From: Pomphorhynchus laevis | Taxonomy: Eukaryota > Acanthocephala > Palaeacanthocephala > Echinorhynchida > Pomphorhynchidae | Direction of reading: 5' to 3' | Assembly (NCBI GenBank): GCA_012934845.2 | Contig: WNNJ02003480.1 | Location: forward strand, 1-64,000 | DNA: 64,000 nt | In this document: piece after piece, positions 11,201-26,200 of the stretch | How the letters are laid out: each line of letters opens with the position of its first letter | Position numbering within the stretch: position 1 is the stretch's first letter | The notes under the pieces: generated by a model | What the model saw: the letters and a program-made list of their open reading frames with translations, nothing else | What the model was told of the DNA's origin: nothing | Database searches by the model: none | Translations under genes and position numbers: made by a program

Positions 11201-14200
11201 GACATAGCATCTTCAAAATAAACGATGTTTAAATGGACATTTGGAAAAGGTATTCGTATTCGTATATTGATGACATAATTTTTGTAAGCATAATTACCAA
11301 TTTTTATTGTATTTATTTATCAACATGATATTTGATCAATTGAATTTTAAATTTAATATCTTATTAAATTATAAATAATTTTAAATTTTTTATCATTATG
11401 AATAAATTAAATTATTTATAAAATGTATTAATTTTAAAATTAATAAACTAATTTATAATGAATTATATATAACTAAATTAATAATTAATATTAATATTAT
11501 CATTCGTTCTAGGCTATTTGCCTTTTTAATAAAAGAAAACTTTTAGAAATAAATGAGTTTTGCATTTACTTATTTGGAAATATACAAGGTCCTATTTATT
11601 TCTACATTTCAAAACAGGTACATGAATGTTAAAAAAATGTAATCTTGATTTAGAATCAGGTAATTATATATATTAATTATTAATTATTAATTAATATTAA
11701 TTATTTTAAAAAATAAAATGACAATTACTGAACCGAAAAATCTTGAGTTTCTCGTATATTTTACGGAAACTTAGATGTAGATCTTGTAAAAGTATTAACT
11801 TAAAAATATTAACTCCCATATACCTCAATTCATCATCTTCTGATGATGAATTGAAGATGATGATGCAGTAGTTTAAGTACTGCATCCTTAGCTTCACTTT
11901 TCCAGCGAACCTGAATTCTGCCATCTTACGTCCTTTTCTAAAAAACCGTCTCGTTATGCTAACGGTCATTCGTTAGCATCTGTATTTCTTCTGAAAGAAT
12001 TGTATGTAAGGCATATACCCACCGAGCGAAAGAACCTAAGTTAGAATCGGGAAGTTTAAATAGTGTTTCAAAGAAACATTTAACGCAATACAGCTTTCTG
12101 ATAAGTTCAAATTAATGGCGGTAGCGGACGAATGATAAACAGTGTAAAACATGCGAAGTATTAAGAACAGTACGAGCAGGAACAAGTAATGCTAACAAGG
12201 AGAACATTTCTGGTTTGTATTGCATATTGATTAAGGCCGAATTTGGTTTAGTCGCAACAGATAAATTTGAATAATTAGCCTCATTAGGTAAGCATCACAA
12301 AACGGATTGCAATGTCAATTCATCTAAAAATAAGTATATATTTGCATATAATTATATAATTATAATTATATACTTAATTATAAGTATACATTTGTATATA
12401 CATTTGAATATAATGTATGTTTTTAGACAGTATCAAGCTGATTTTTAAATATTCAAATAACTTATAGCAATTATAACTATATAACTACTTATTTAACTTA
12501 TTTAATATTATATCTAATAATATCTATGTAAAATACAGATACAACATGTGCAATTGATATCTTTTTTTATCTAAATTTAGTATTTTTATATCAAATGGTC
12601 TAAATATTTAGTTTATTGTTCGTTTGTTACAACTTGATACAAATTTCCATACTTGCTACTTGTTTCATCTATTGTAACTATGAACGGCAGAGATTTGCTA
12701 GTTTTCAAGATGATCTTACTTTTATCTTTACTTCGAAGTTGTTCATTCGCAATTTGTTGTAACAACTTGCGAACAAAGATTATTGCTTGATGTGCGATTT
12801 CTTCAACCTTCAAAAAGAAAAATAGCAAAGAAAATACGTTAGGTAATTTAAACCTGGCCAACGTTTAACCGCTTCTGAACTGAGTGCAAATATGGCAAAC
12901 ATTTGACGGCAAAGCTATGAATGTGATCTAAAACCTAGTCAAAAATTTGAAATTAAAAAACGAAATATTCTAACTTTTTAATAGAAAGATAAAAATTAAC
13001 TGAAAAATTTAAAATGCAAATAGTTTCAAATTGCAAAGTATTTTTTGACCAAATTAGAATAAAATGTTGTAGATGTTATTTTCATGGTTATTGAATTTTT
13101 TCGTTTTTAAAGTACATCTTATTCTTTATGGCTACTGAATTATTTTTGGGTTGCATCTAAATCTTTTAAAATGAATTATAAAAATATTTTTTTACTTTTG
13201 CATAATGTGTTTTATATAATAATATAAGCAAATAAATTATTATATAACTCTTGTCAATGTTTTGGCCAAATTTAGCAATTAATTTGTGCGCAATGCAAGA
13301 TCTATGCAATTAATATATGGAATATATTAACATCTTTTAAATATATAATTTAAATATAATCATAGATGTTACTAAAAACCGGATTTCGATTACATACAGA
13401 GCAGACGCCTTTTTTCAGTCCTAGACGAGCTGATGGTATCCGGCAGCACTCATCAGTAGGGTGAACTACCATCAGTTGTTTCGGCTGCCTTGCGATATAT
13501 TAAAAAGGCATCTTGAGAATTTGCTTACGTGGTAGCATGGGCTTAGCCTATAAACTAACAACCTGCTTTCCGGATCATACTCGGAGATGCCTTTTAAATA
13601 TATCCCAAGGCAGACGAAACGACTGATGGTAGTTCACCCTACTGATAAGTGCTGCCGGCAACCATCAGCTCGTCTAGGTGTGATAAAAAAACTCTGATCT
13701 TTATGTAATTGAACTCACGGTTTTTGGCATCATCTACAATTAAAAAACCAATGTTTATTATTTCCGAATCACAGTCTAACACCTTTAAATTATAAATATT
13801 CTTTTAATAAATAATTAAACCACCAAGAAATAAAAAGAATTAATTAAAACATTTCGCGAAAGCTTTGTTAATCTAAAACACCTACAAAGTTAAACTAATA
13901 TGTTTCGTTATAAGTTACAGTCAGATATATGTACGTGGTTAAATCTGAATGGTGAATCTCCAATACGTTTACATATCGTCTTTGTCTCATACTGCTTCCT
14001 TACCATTTCAGTAACAAAAAAACTGAATGATATAATAATTCTTTATAATTCTCTAGAATGTCTTACTACCGCATCGTTACTCATTCGCTTCCCAAATACA
14101 AACGTATTGGGCAATACGAATTTTTCCTCATACAAACGTTTGTATGATGAAGTTCGTGATTGTTCCTTATATATAATTTTGCATAAATGGCTACATTATT

Positions 14201-17200
14201 CAAAATAGCTCTTTTATTTATAGACGTTTCGCCTTTACATTAAAGATTTCTTTAGTATTGTATATTTTATATCTCTGAAGTTTTTCAATCTTTATCTCTA
14301 TTTTCAATCTCGTTTTTTCAACTAACCATATGCTATCCGGATAAAGTATCTCTGGATAGCATATGGTTTGTTTAAAGAAGCAATGTACATGCTACCACGT
14401 AAGAAAATTCTCGGAGATGCTATTTTATATCTCTCAAAGTATTTCAATCTATTTTATAAGTTAAATTAACTGTCGATGTATTCTAGAATATATCGACAAA
14501 AGTAAAAGCGCAAATTAAATATATTTTATTAAGTTCTTAAAACAATTTATGATTTGTTTAGTATTATATTATAATATGTGTTGTTGCATTAAAATGTAAT
14601 AAATATTTTATATATTTTGAATAAAGCGTTTTAAAAATATTTTAGTAGTCACCCAAAAATAATACGCGTATTCAAATGTTTATTGACATTAACATAATTT
14701 CTTATTCAAAATTGTATTTCAAAAGTAAAAATATTATAATTTATAATTTATCAAATAAATTAAATTTTTCATTTAAAAATTGAAAATTAAAGAGTCAAAA
14801 ATATAACGGAAATTAAATTTAATAACTAATTAAAAAATTAAAATTAAATTTAATAACTAAGGACAATAAAAATAAAACTATAAGGTTTAATCAATGATTA
14901 ATCAATTAAAATAACGGTAATTTTAATCACAAAATAAATAAATCATACTTAATTATATTTTTAGAATAAATAAAATTTCAGATTAAATAAATTATTAATT
15001 TGATCTTTTATTTAATTCATAATTACAAAGAAATGAGGCAGATAATAATATTTCATACCAAAGGAATATAAATAAAATTATAAACAACAAAGAAGCAAAC
15101 AAAGGCATATAATAATATCAAATTGTATGAGGTGACATCAAATATATTGACTAAGTGATATAGTTGCTTACCCGTAATTAAGAATTAAGATTATAATTAC
15201 CCATAATATCGAATTTAAATTAATAATAAATAAAAAATTATTAATTATTTATAATAAAATGAGACAGATAATTATATATCATACCAAGTTATATTTTTCA
15301 TGCAAGCTTACCGCCTTTAGAAACAACAAAGAAGCAAAGGCATATAATAATATCAAATTGTATGAGGTTACATCAAATATATTGACTAAGTGATATAGTT
15401 GCTTACCCGTAATTAAGAATTAAGATTATAATTACCCATAATATCGAATTTAAATTAATAATTATAATAATTATTAATTATTTATAATAAAATGAGACAG
15501 ATAATTATATATCATACCAAGTTATATTTTTCATGCAAGCTTACCGCCTTTAGAAACAACAAAGAAGCAAAGGCATATAATAATATCAAATTGTATGAGG
15601 TTACATCAAATATATTGACTAAGTGATATAGTTGCTTACCCGTAATTAAGAATTAAGATTTTTATCCTGATTATATTTGTATATTATAAATTTCAAAATT
15701 TCATATATTGCAAAATTATTATTAAATTAATTATCAATTAAATGTTTTTAGTTATTTAATTATTGTTACTTGTCAAATCAAAATAAATAAAAAAAAACAA
15801 ATCATAACGAAAATCCTGCCAATATCTCATCGGGAATTAATTGCAACATCCTAAGCTTTAAAACTGTGTTTTTAAGAATTGTCTCGCAGCCCATTGTTTT
15901 TAAAAAATTATTAGGTTCATTGCCATTTTGACAAGTTTACTTTTAATTTGAATTATAGGAAATTCTTTTAAAAAATTCTTTGTAGAAATTGATTATCAGA
16001 TTAATTTTCTTTATAGAGATTGATTGAATGTCTTTTAGGATTAAGAAATATAAATCCTTTTAAGTATTAATTAGAATCATTATTATTAATAATGATTAAT
16101 ACTTAATAATTATAAAATATGATTAATAATTAATAATGATTAATCATCATTATCATTAATATTATTATTTTTTATAAAGATTAACCATCTCTAAAATAAT
16201 TAGAGTAATAATCATATTTATATGATAATTAATATTATATATAATTAATATTAATTATATTATTAATATAATTAATATTTCCTTCTAAAGAAGGATTTTA
16301 AAGCCATTAATTTACACCATATATAAATCAGATGTATCTATCAGGCAAAAAATATTTAGATAAAATTTTTTGTTTAGAAAGTACCTTAAATGTAATATTC
16401 ATGATCATTTCACAATCGTTTAATGTAGAATTTGATTGTCTAATAATTGAAGAAATATATCTACACAATTGTGAGCAGTTCAAGATATTCAGTGTCGAAT
16501 TCTGATTTATGGAATTTAATTCCTGAATAAAACATGAGAAGTTACAGTCTATAAATTCTATCTTAATAAGCTGCTAATTTCAGAAAACGGTTTTTAATTC
16601 AATTCACATTTTAGAATGTCGATTAATTTGTTTAATTATATTTTTTTAAATAAAATTTATAGGAATTTATAGGAATTTAGTTTTTAAATTTTCAGTATTA
16701 ATTCCACAAAAGAATTAATAAATTCAAATTAATAAAAAATTAATAAAAAATTAATAAATTTAAATTCCACAAAAGAATAGAAGCCTTATATATTTTGATA
16801 AATCAAAATATTTAAACAATTTTATATTTCTCTAAATAAGTCTTGGTTATTAAAAACTCTTACAATAAATAACATACAATAAACATACATATACATCGAC
16901 GACAACCATCGACGACAACCATCGACGACAACCATCGACGACAACCATCGACGACAACCATCGACGACAACCATCGACGACAACCATCGACGACAACCAT
17001 CGACGACAACCATCGACGACAACCATCGACGACAACCATCGACGACAACCATCGACGACAACCATCGACGACAACCATCGACGACAACCATCGACGACAA
17101 CCATCGACGACAACCATCGACGACAACCATCGACGACAACCATCGACGACAACCATCGACGACAACAATCGACGACAACAATCGACGACAACAATCGACG

Positions 17201-20200
17201 ACAACAATCGACGACAACAATCGACGGCAACCATCGTTTATGGGAGGACGTAAGAAAACAACTAAGACCGACACCAACTATGGACAACTGCAAGTACAGT
17301 GCTCGATACACGACTGCAGCGTCTGGACAACAATCACCTGCGACAAGAATAAGGCTAAAGAAGACTTCGTATGTGGTTTTTGTGCCAACAAACTAATCTG
17401 CAACCTTTCCAATAAGCACATATCAACATCCAACACGTCAACTCAAACTACCCCCGTCGTTTCTAATGTCCTTTCTCCACCCACCGACCCTGCCACCATA
17501 TACACTTCCCATTCCATGTCATCTTCACTCCCCGACACCCCACGTCCCGTCCTTCCTGTCTCGTTTCTCAATAACTTGCATCCATCAATCAAAATCACCT
17601 CCACCAACCTCCACTATCCTTCCACTCATAACCTTTCCTCACATCGCTTGCCACCCTCTTTATTATCATTATCCTCTATGTCTCCCGTCGTCACCCAAAT
17701 CCATCCAAATCATCAATTGCCAGCTCTTCTATCGTGATCTCACCTACTCACGTCAGTCGTTCTCCTTTACGGAAGCGCTTTGCTTCTCGCGATCGTTGCG
17801 TCATTGTTACTAATATCACGCCTTCTAACTCCTTATCTCCACAAGCACGTCTGGACCACGATGTTTCCGCCTTCAGATCCATCCTCTCGTCTATTGTTCC
17901 TGCGGATAAACCATCATTTATCAAGGACATTTCTCCTGTCGCATTCATCCGTCTAAACAAATCTTCTCAATCTAATCCTTCCCAGCCCCCTCTCCTAAAA
18001 ATTGTTTTCAAGCATCGCTCTCACGCGTCTTCTGTCCTCTCTCAACGATTCAAACTAATGTCATCTTCAACCACTCGAATTTTCCCCGATCGCCGCCCTT
18101 CTGAAATCGCTCAAATCTCTTCAGCCCGCATCGAAAAACGCCGTCGCGAGGAAAACGGCGAAACATCACTCTCCATCCGAAACATAGACGGAAATTTTCA
18201 AGTTGTCCACACCCGTCCAAAAATTCGATGGCGCTCCATCTCTCCTATGTGTCTTCTCCACTAGACTCTTTCGCCACAGCACACGGTTTCCGCCTCGGTC
18301 TCCTCAACACTAGATCTATTCTCAATAAATCCGATCTTATCCTCAACCTATTCACCAAGCAATCCATCGATCTCTTCTGCCTCACCGAATCCTGGCACTC
18401 AGATTCCGACGACCTTTCCATTCGCCGTCTGCTCTCTACCGGTTGCTCCCTAGTCGAATCCGCCCGCCCCCTCAGCTCATGCCCTTCTAAATTCTCTAAT
18501 CATGGCGGCATCGTCGCATTCGCGCGTCACCCAGCGTCTCTTCGCAAAATCAATCCCCCTTTCAGTCCTTGCTCTTTTGAATTGCTCACTTGTCGTTATT
18601 CTAACCCGATCACTCTAGATCTCGCCATTGTATACCGTCCTGGTTCATCAGCTCCTACAGCCTTATTTTTTACCGAACTCGCTGACCTCCTTTCTCATTG
18701 TTCTTTGTCCTCAATCCCTTCACTCGTTCTAGGCGACTTCAATATCCGCCTAGACCGCCCCTCTTCCACAGATTCCATCCGCTTCATCAACATTCTATCC
18801 AACTACAATTACAAACTAATCTCCACTGCCCCCACACATATACTTGGCGGGGCACTCGACATCATCGCTGTCCCCGATCATTTTGCTGCCCACACCTCAC
18901 TGTCCATCTCTGATCCTGGTCTATCCGATCACTTTCTTATCACCCTTGATCTCACTCGCAACTACACCCCTCCTCGCACACCTACAATCCTACGTCGCCC
19001 TTGGAGAAATCTTGACCTCTCCCATCTTCGCTCTGCCTTACTCCAATCCTCTCTATTATTACCCACAATAACATATTTATCTCCTCACGATCTCGCCTTT
19101 CTTTTCGACTCTGAACTCACATCCACTCTCGATATTCTCTTGCCCTTAAAGTCTCACCCACACCGTCGCTTGCACCGTGCCCCATGGTTTGGCATCCAAT
19201 GCCTACTATCAAAGCGTCGACTCCGCCATGCTTTTCAAGTCTATCACCGCTCTCTCAGACGTGATTTCCGCTCGATCACTCCGTCTTTCCGTGATTCCTA
19301 TCTTGCTCTTCGCCGGTCTCATCTCAACCTACTACGTACCAAATGCAACTCCTTCTGGCAGCATAAAATCATCACTTCATTCAACTCTAAGACTCTCTGG
19401 CATACTTTTAACTCAATCCTGGCTCGTTCCTCTACGCCGTGCAACATCAATGCTAATAATTATTCGTCATTTCTCCAGACTAAAGTATCCACGCTGCTCT
19501 CTCACACCCCGGTCTCCATCCTATTCCACTCTGCCCAGTCTACTCTCATCCTTCCAGAACTCTTTCATCTTCTCCCTGTCTCACCTACAGAAGTATCATC
19601 TGTCCTCATGTCCTTGCCCAACAAAACCTCACCTGCCGATCCCCTGCCTACCCACATATTAAAATCTATATGCTCATCGATATCCCCATTTCTCACAACC
19701 TTGTTTAACTCGTCGATCCGCAGTCGTATCTTCCCTTCACACTGGAAATCCGCAATCGTTCGTCCCCTCCTTAAGAAACAATCGCTCGACCCCTCCCTTC
19801 CTTCTAGCTATCGCCCTATTTCACTACTCCCTACTCTTTCTAAGCTCTTAGAACGCCTCATCTTAATACAAATCAACGCTTATCTCTCCTCATCCAATCT
19901 GTACCCTCCTTTCCGATCCGCTTTCCGCTCTAATCACTCGACAAAAATCGCATGCATAAATGTGTACCACGACTTACTAATTTCTCGAGACAAGGCTCTA
20001 TATAGTGTTCTCATCTCCCTCGACCTCTCCTCCGCATTCGACATTGTCGACCACTCCGTCCTCCTTTCTCGCCTTCGTTATGATTACGGCTTTTCTTCCT
20101 CCTCCGTAGCATGGTTCGCCTCATATCTATCCGACCGTTCCTTTCGCGTCTATTCTAATTCATCATCCTCCCCTCCCATCCCTATTTTTTGCGGGGTCCC

Positions 20201-23200
20201 ACAAGGTTCAGTCCTAGGTCCCCTGCTTTTGTCTCTTTTGATTGGCGATCTCTCTCCATTTATCAAACCTTACTCCTTTAACGTCATGCAATACGCCGAT
20301 GACATTCTAATCTATGCTCATGCACCCGCACATCGCATACACGATATCGGCATTTCTGCCTCCAACTGTCTTTCTTCTATCTACAAATGTCTCTCCAATC
20401 TCCATCTCGTTCTAAACCCCGAAAAGTCCAAAATAATGTGGATCCTTCCCCGTAAACCAAACATATCTCCTCCCATTGTATCTTTTGCCTCATCGATCAT
20501 CCCTATAGTCCACAATCTCACTTTCTTAGGCTTCCATTTCGATGATCACCTTTCTCTTAAACCCTTCGTCCGTGACAAGGTCTGCTCGTCTAACTTAATT
20601 CTCCGTGACATCCGCCGTATCCGCCCCCTTATCGACTTCCGTTCTTGTATGTCTCTTCTTTCATCGTTTCTTTTCCCTAAATGCGATTACTGCCTTAGCC
20701 TTTTCGTTAATTCTCCAAAATCCATCATCCTACCCCTACAACGAATAATCAACACCGCCGTTCGAGTGCTCTTTCGTCTCCGTCGCTTCGACCACACATC
20801 CACATATTTTGCCGAACTCTCCTGGCCCACGATCCACATCCGCACCAAACCCCGCCTTCTTCTCGTTACTTTTCGTCTCATCGCTGTCGGCTCCCCATCG
20901 GTAATCAACCTTCCTTTCTTAGACGATACTCGCCCCACCTCGCTATCGCTTCGTTCCTGTCATACCCTCTTACTCCACGTTCCTAATTACTCCAACAACT
21001 ACGGTCTCCGATCCTTCCTCGTCGTCGCCCCACTCGCCTGGAATCAACTCATTCTCGACGTCTGCCGCGCTCCCTCCTTTATCACATTCAAACACCTCCT
21101 CCGTTCACACCTTCTCGACACCTGATTCACAGTCTTGTTTTGTTGTGGTCATGTAAGCGTGCGCTGGCACGCATTTGCCACGGTAACATGAATCCTTTTT
21201 TTATAAAAAGCATGCATAAGAAATGCATGTATAAGCATGCGTAATTTGTTTCTGTATAAGAAAAAATTTCTCATTCATATTCTGTATAATATAAAATAGT
21301 ATTTCATTGATCCTGCTTCAAAACTCGATATTTAAAAAAATGGATGAAGATCATTTATTTTGTAATTTAATTTAAAGCTATATTTTCAACAATTTTTTTA
21401 AAACTATATAAAATAATTAGTATAATATTATAACAATAATATCGAAGAGAACAAATAAGTACTAATTAACGTTTCTTTTACAAAGGAAACGTTAATTAAT
21501 TCGCTATATATTTACCTCACATTGGAAATAGATATACATTTACAACGATTATCTAATTAAAATTTAGCAAAATTAAATTGACGAATAAAATTGAATAAAT
21601 AAAAGCCTTAAATATTTTGATAAATCAAAATTATTTAAAAGTAGAAAAATCTATATCCAGACAAAAGGTATTCCAATCGATGGTAATAGTAACCCAATTA
21701 TAACTGACTTGTTTTTAAGCTTTATAGAATATGAATTTGTTCATAACTGTGTAAAAACTAAATCTAAATTAAATAAAGATATTAAATATATGTTTCGATA
21801 CATGGATGATATATGTGTATTTAATTCTAATAATTTTTATTCAATTGGTGAACAAATTTATTAAGGTAGCCTCATTCCTAATAAAACCAATATTAATGAT
21901 AAAGAAAGTATATATCTAGAGCATGGGCATTCATGCATACCAAATCACAGAATATAATACATTAAATAATTAAATTCTAAGAATTGCAACGATTTGTAAT
22001 GATATTGGTTTTCTTCAAAATCATTTAAATAATTTAATAGATGCATATTTTCAACTAGGTTACTATAAAAATAAATTTAAAATCATTAGCGGAAAATTTT
22101 TATGGATGGATAATAAATAATATACTTTGTATGAAAATAAGATACTATATAATTTTAAATAAGATACTATCAGATTTTATCAGAATAAATATGTCATAAA
22201 TATTTAGTCAAGTGGAAAATCTTATGGATGGTAAATAATATACTCTGTATTTAATAAGATATTACAATAGATAATCAAATTACATCATTTGATACAAAAT
22301 ACAACATTTACAATATGCAATTAAGGTGATATGTTAAAGTGTGGAATAAAAAGCGAAAGTTGATAACATAGCACTTCCTTAGATAAAGAAGTAACTGCTA
22401 TGATTTTAAAATTAAAGCTATAATCTTAAAACTGATTTATCTTTTTTAAATTTAATTTTAATTAATTATTTTTTGATAATATTAAATATTAATTTAATTA
22501 TATTAGTTGACAATTATTAATTTTTATAATTAAAAATTAAGAACTGTTTATAATAACCGTAACTATAATAACCGTAATTTAAATCAAGATTAAATAATCT
22601 TGATTTAAATTAAGATTATTAAAATCTTGATAAAATCTTGATTAAAATCTTGAATTAAGATTTTATTAAACTAGTTCTAGTACAATATTATTAACAGATT
22701 AATATATTATTACTACCAAAATATTAAAATTTAGAAATTTTAATATTTTGGTAGTAAAATACTAAATATTGGAGATTTATAAAACATTTTAAAGGGGGTT
22801 TCTGATTTACAACATTTTCACTCTTTAACACCCCTTCGCCAATTTAAACCTAATTTTAGCTAGTGCTGGTGAACTACCTAAATTACCTTTTTGCTGGTGA
22901 ATTACCTTTTTTGTCGAGATTGCAAGCAATTTTTAGCTGATTGAATTCGATTTTTTATATTTGATATAAAACTTTTTTAAGTGACCACATCAGGATTTAT
23001 AATTTACTCTATTTCACCCTACTGGTGTATGCAATTACGCAAATCAAAATTAAATCCACAATCGTAATTTGCCCACACTATAAATAAAAGTTAATTAATT
23101 ATTTTATTAAAATTTAATATGATTTTAAATTCTATTAAATTATATTTTATTATTAATTACGAATTGTCAATTCGTGATTATATGTTGATTTATTATTATC

Positions 23201-26200
23201 ATTGTTAATACAGAGCTCATTTATTTAGTGATTAATAAAACAATTTAAATATTAAATTAATTTAATTTATGCAATTAAAATGTATCTAAATAAAAATAAA
23301 TATAAATATATTTTTGACTAATGATTCAGTCTATAAATTAAAAATTTTCATTTACAAGCAGATCTTCGAGATATTTTCTAGCAATATTGTAATTGACACA
23401 CTTTAGTTTTTTGTAATACCAATAGAAAAACATATGAGCTTGTAGTCTTTCATAACTTGCCTGTAAAAATACAAAATTATGCAAATAATAACATCTTGTG
23501 ATAAAATGCAACTTGATCAATTGATGATATAATCGATGTAATTCGTTTGGTTATTGATACAACATCTTCTATAACAACCAAAAATATAAACGACTTTTTT
23601 AATATAATTTACCTGTTTTTGCTACTTGTCCAGTAGGAATTTCCTAAAAATGTTATATATTACTTATTTATTCGCATCACACCAACAAATAGATTTTTAT
23701 ATTTTTATGACACAAATCAGATCAGCTAACTGAGAATGCATATTTTATATAATATAATAAATTAATAGAAAATTGATATTAATAATTAATATTAATTTAA
23801 TTATATTACATTTCTAGCTTTATCAATAGTTGTTATTATATAGTTATCCTTTAATTTTAAAAGTTCTAAATACATATCTTTATTAATTTTATCTTTTCTT
23901 TTATAATTGTTTGTTATTTTCAATTTATTTTTAATTTTATCAAATATATAATCTTTCCAAATTTTTATCTTAGATATATTCGAGCTTTCACCATTAATCA
24001 GCTTACTAAAGTAATCATTTAAGTTATTATATAACGAATTGTAAATTTTATTTTTGTCGTTGTTATTATTTAATCTATATTTATACCCTTTCGATAGCAG
24101 CTTTCTTAATTTACAATTTTCAATTAATTCTAGATTATGGGTACATAAATGTTCATTTATTTTATCAAAACTAAGATTTTTACAATTGCATTCTCTTTCC
24201 ATTATGATTCTAATATTATCGTTACATATTGATTTTAATTCTTTATTATAATTACATAGACTAATAGATTAAATAAAGTAGTTGATTACTTTGAACAATC
24301 AAAGTAATAATCTAATTCAAATTAAATTTAAAAAAGTTATAGCTTTATCAATAGTTATATTATATAGTTATGCTTTAATTTTGTAAGTTCTTTATACATA
24401 TCTTTATTAACTTTATCTTTCCTTTTATAATTGTTTGTTATTTTCATTTTATTTTTAATTTTATCAAATATATAATCTTTCCAAATGTTTATCTTAGATA
24501 TATTCGAGCTTTCACTATTAATCAGCTTACTAAAGTAATCATTTAAATTATTATATAACGAATTGTAAATTTTATTTTTGTCGTTATTATTATTTAATCT
24601 ATATTTATACCCTTTTGATAGCATTTTCCTTAATTCGTCGTTCTTAATTAATTCACATTAAATAAACGATATAAGCAGTGTAATCAATATAATTATATAT
24701 TAATATCATTAATATATCTCATTAATAAACTATCTCATTAATAAACTATCTCATTAATTTATTTTTGTTAAATAAAGGATCTTGAATGAATGAATCATAT
24801 ATAAATATTAATGATTACATTATTAATTAATTATATTACGAAAATTAAACAAGTTAGTACCTCTATTATAATTTGCAAGCTAAAGTAACTCGTTTCGACT
24901 TCGAACATTACTGCCTGATTTGAATTATCAAAATATTTAAGGATTCTATTAATTCAATTTTATCCATATATTTATATTTACTTGATGGTTTAATTTTTGT
25001 TAGATAGGCGTTATAATTATTATAACATATATATGTATATCTTTTTCCGAATATAAGATTAAACTAAACCTAGATTTGTATAAAGCGTACTAAAATCGTA
25101 TGTATTTATATTTTGAATATTTATTACTTTTGACTGTTAAAATTTATTTTGTAAAATTAATACTGAAATAGTGTTTTATACCAGTATTAATTTCGATTAC
25201 CTTGCAATATTTTTTAAAGTGTGCTTTAATTACTTTAAGTATTTTATTCATATAAACAGAAAGTGGTTTTAATGTACATTTAAACGCAATACATATGAAC
25301 CTAGGTTTTATTGGATTTTTTATGTAATTTTGGATTCCAATATAATATAGGTATAGTTTTATTATCTGATTCAACCTTAATACCCTTTTTATCCATTATA
25401 GAACAGTGACTTGTAATAATTGTTTCTAAACTCAACTCACTACGTTCATATGTTGGATTTACATTTAAATCATTAGAATTAACCTCTTTCACTAGTATAT
25501 CATAATAAAGCTTTTTGCATATGAAGACAAAGTTATTACTAGCTTTATCAATAGTTGTTATTATATAGTTATCCTTTAATTTATTAAGTTCTTTATACAT
25601 ATCTTTATTAATTTTATCTTTTCTTTGATAATTGTTAGCCGAAATATATTTCAAATACAATACGTTTAAATTCTATTAAAGTTTTAAATATTTAAAATTA
25701 TAGTCTCATCATTTTTATTTAAATAAATATGAATCCATATAAATTTATAATATGTTTTTCAATGAACAAAACATGTGTACGTACCTCACAAATATCAGCT
25801 ATAATGTTTTTTATAAAATCCCTATCGTTAAACCGTTTGATTACAAATTTTTAAACTATAAAATAGAATTTAATTTTTTAATATTAAAAAACGAAAGTAT
25901 TTCAAATTATTAATATCTAAAATGCCATTAGATACCTTCTCTTTATTTGTCATTCGACGATATTTCTGTGCTTTTGCTAGTCTTCCAAGTTTTTCCAGTA
26001 AAATCTAAGTAGGAAATTATTTATCAAAATTATTTGAGAAAAATGAAACAAAAAATAAAATTATTAATAAAATGTTATTATTTTACATAATAAAACTTAA
26101 ATTGAACGGAGTAAAATTATTTGATTCCGCCTAATATTTGCCTTGAATAAAAACATTTATCAATATGACTGTTTATCGTTAACGAATTTTATGATAGTCC

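Larger units (their letters stand above)
16893..21195 (+). mobile_element. Near-full-length CR1-group non-LTR retrotransposon
   Basis: The element has a 5' tandem array, ORF1, an overlapping intact ORF2 with endonuclease and reverse transcriptase, and a short 3' end with a GC-rich hairpin. It is GC-richer than everything around it and has a pyrimidine-rich coding strand. It sits in plus orientation, antisense inside an intron of gene A. Two decayed relatives at 38.66-39.59 and 55.90-56.30 kb share the same 3' end. An open ORF2 of 965 codons implies a recent insertion. I could not identify a clear target-site duplication. Confidence 0.88.

Noticed and set aside
16822-17311. Three overlapping minus-strand frames of 124-153 codons with a 13-residue repeat
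   Set aside because: They are produced by the 13-bp array, which is open in every frame on both strands; there is no family, composition or splice support for a gene.
25795-25832. Short minus-strand exon reading DFIKNIIADICE before a good donor GTACGT
   Set aside because: Its entry phase (2) fits no neighbouring exon of gene A, and from the better upstream acceptor every frame has an early stop.
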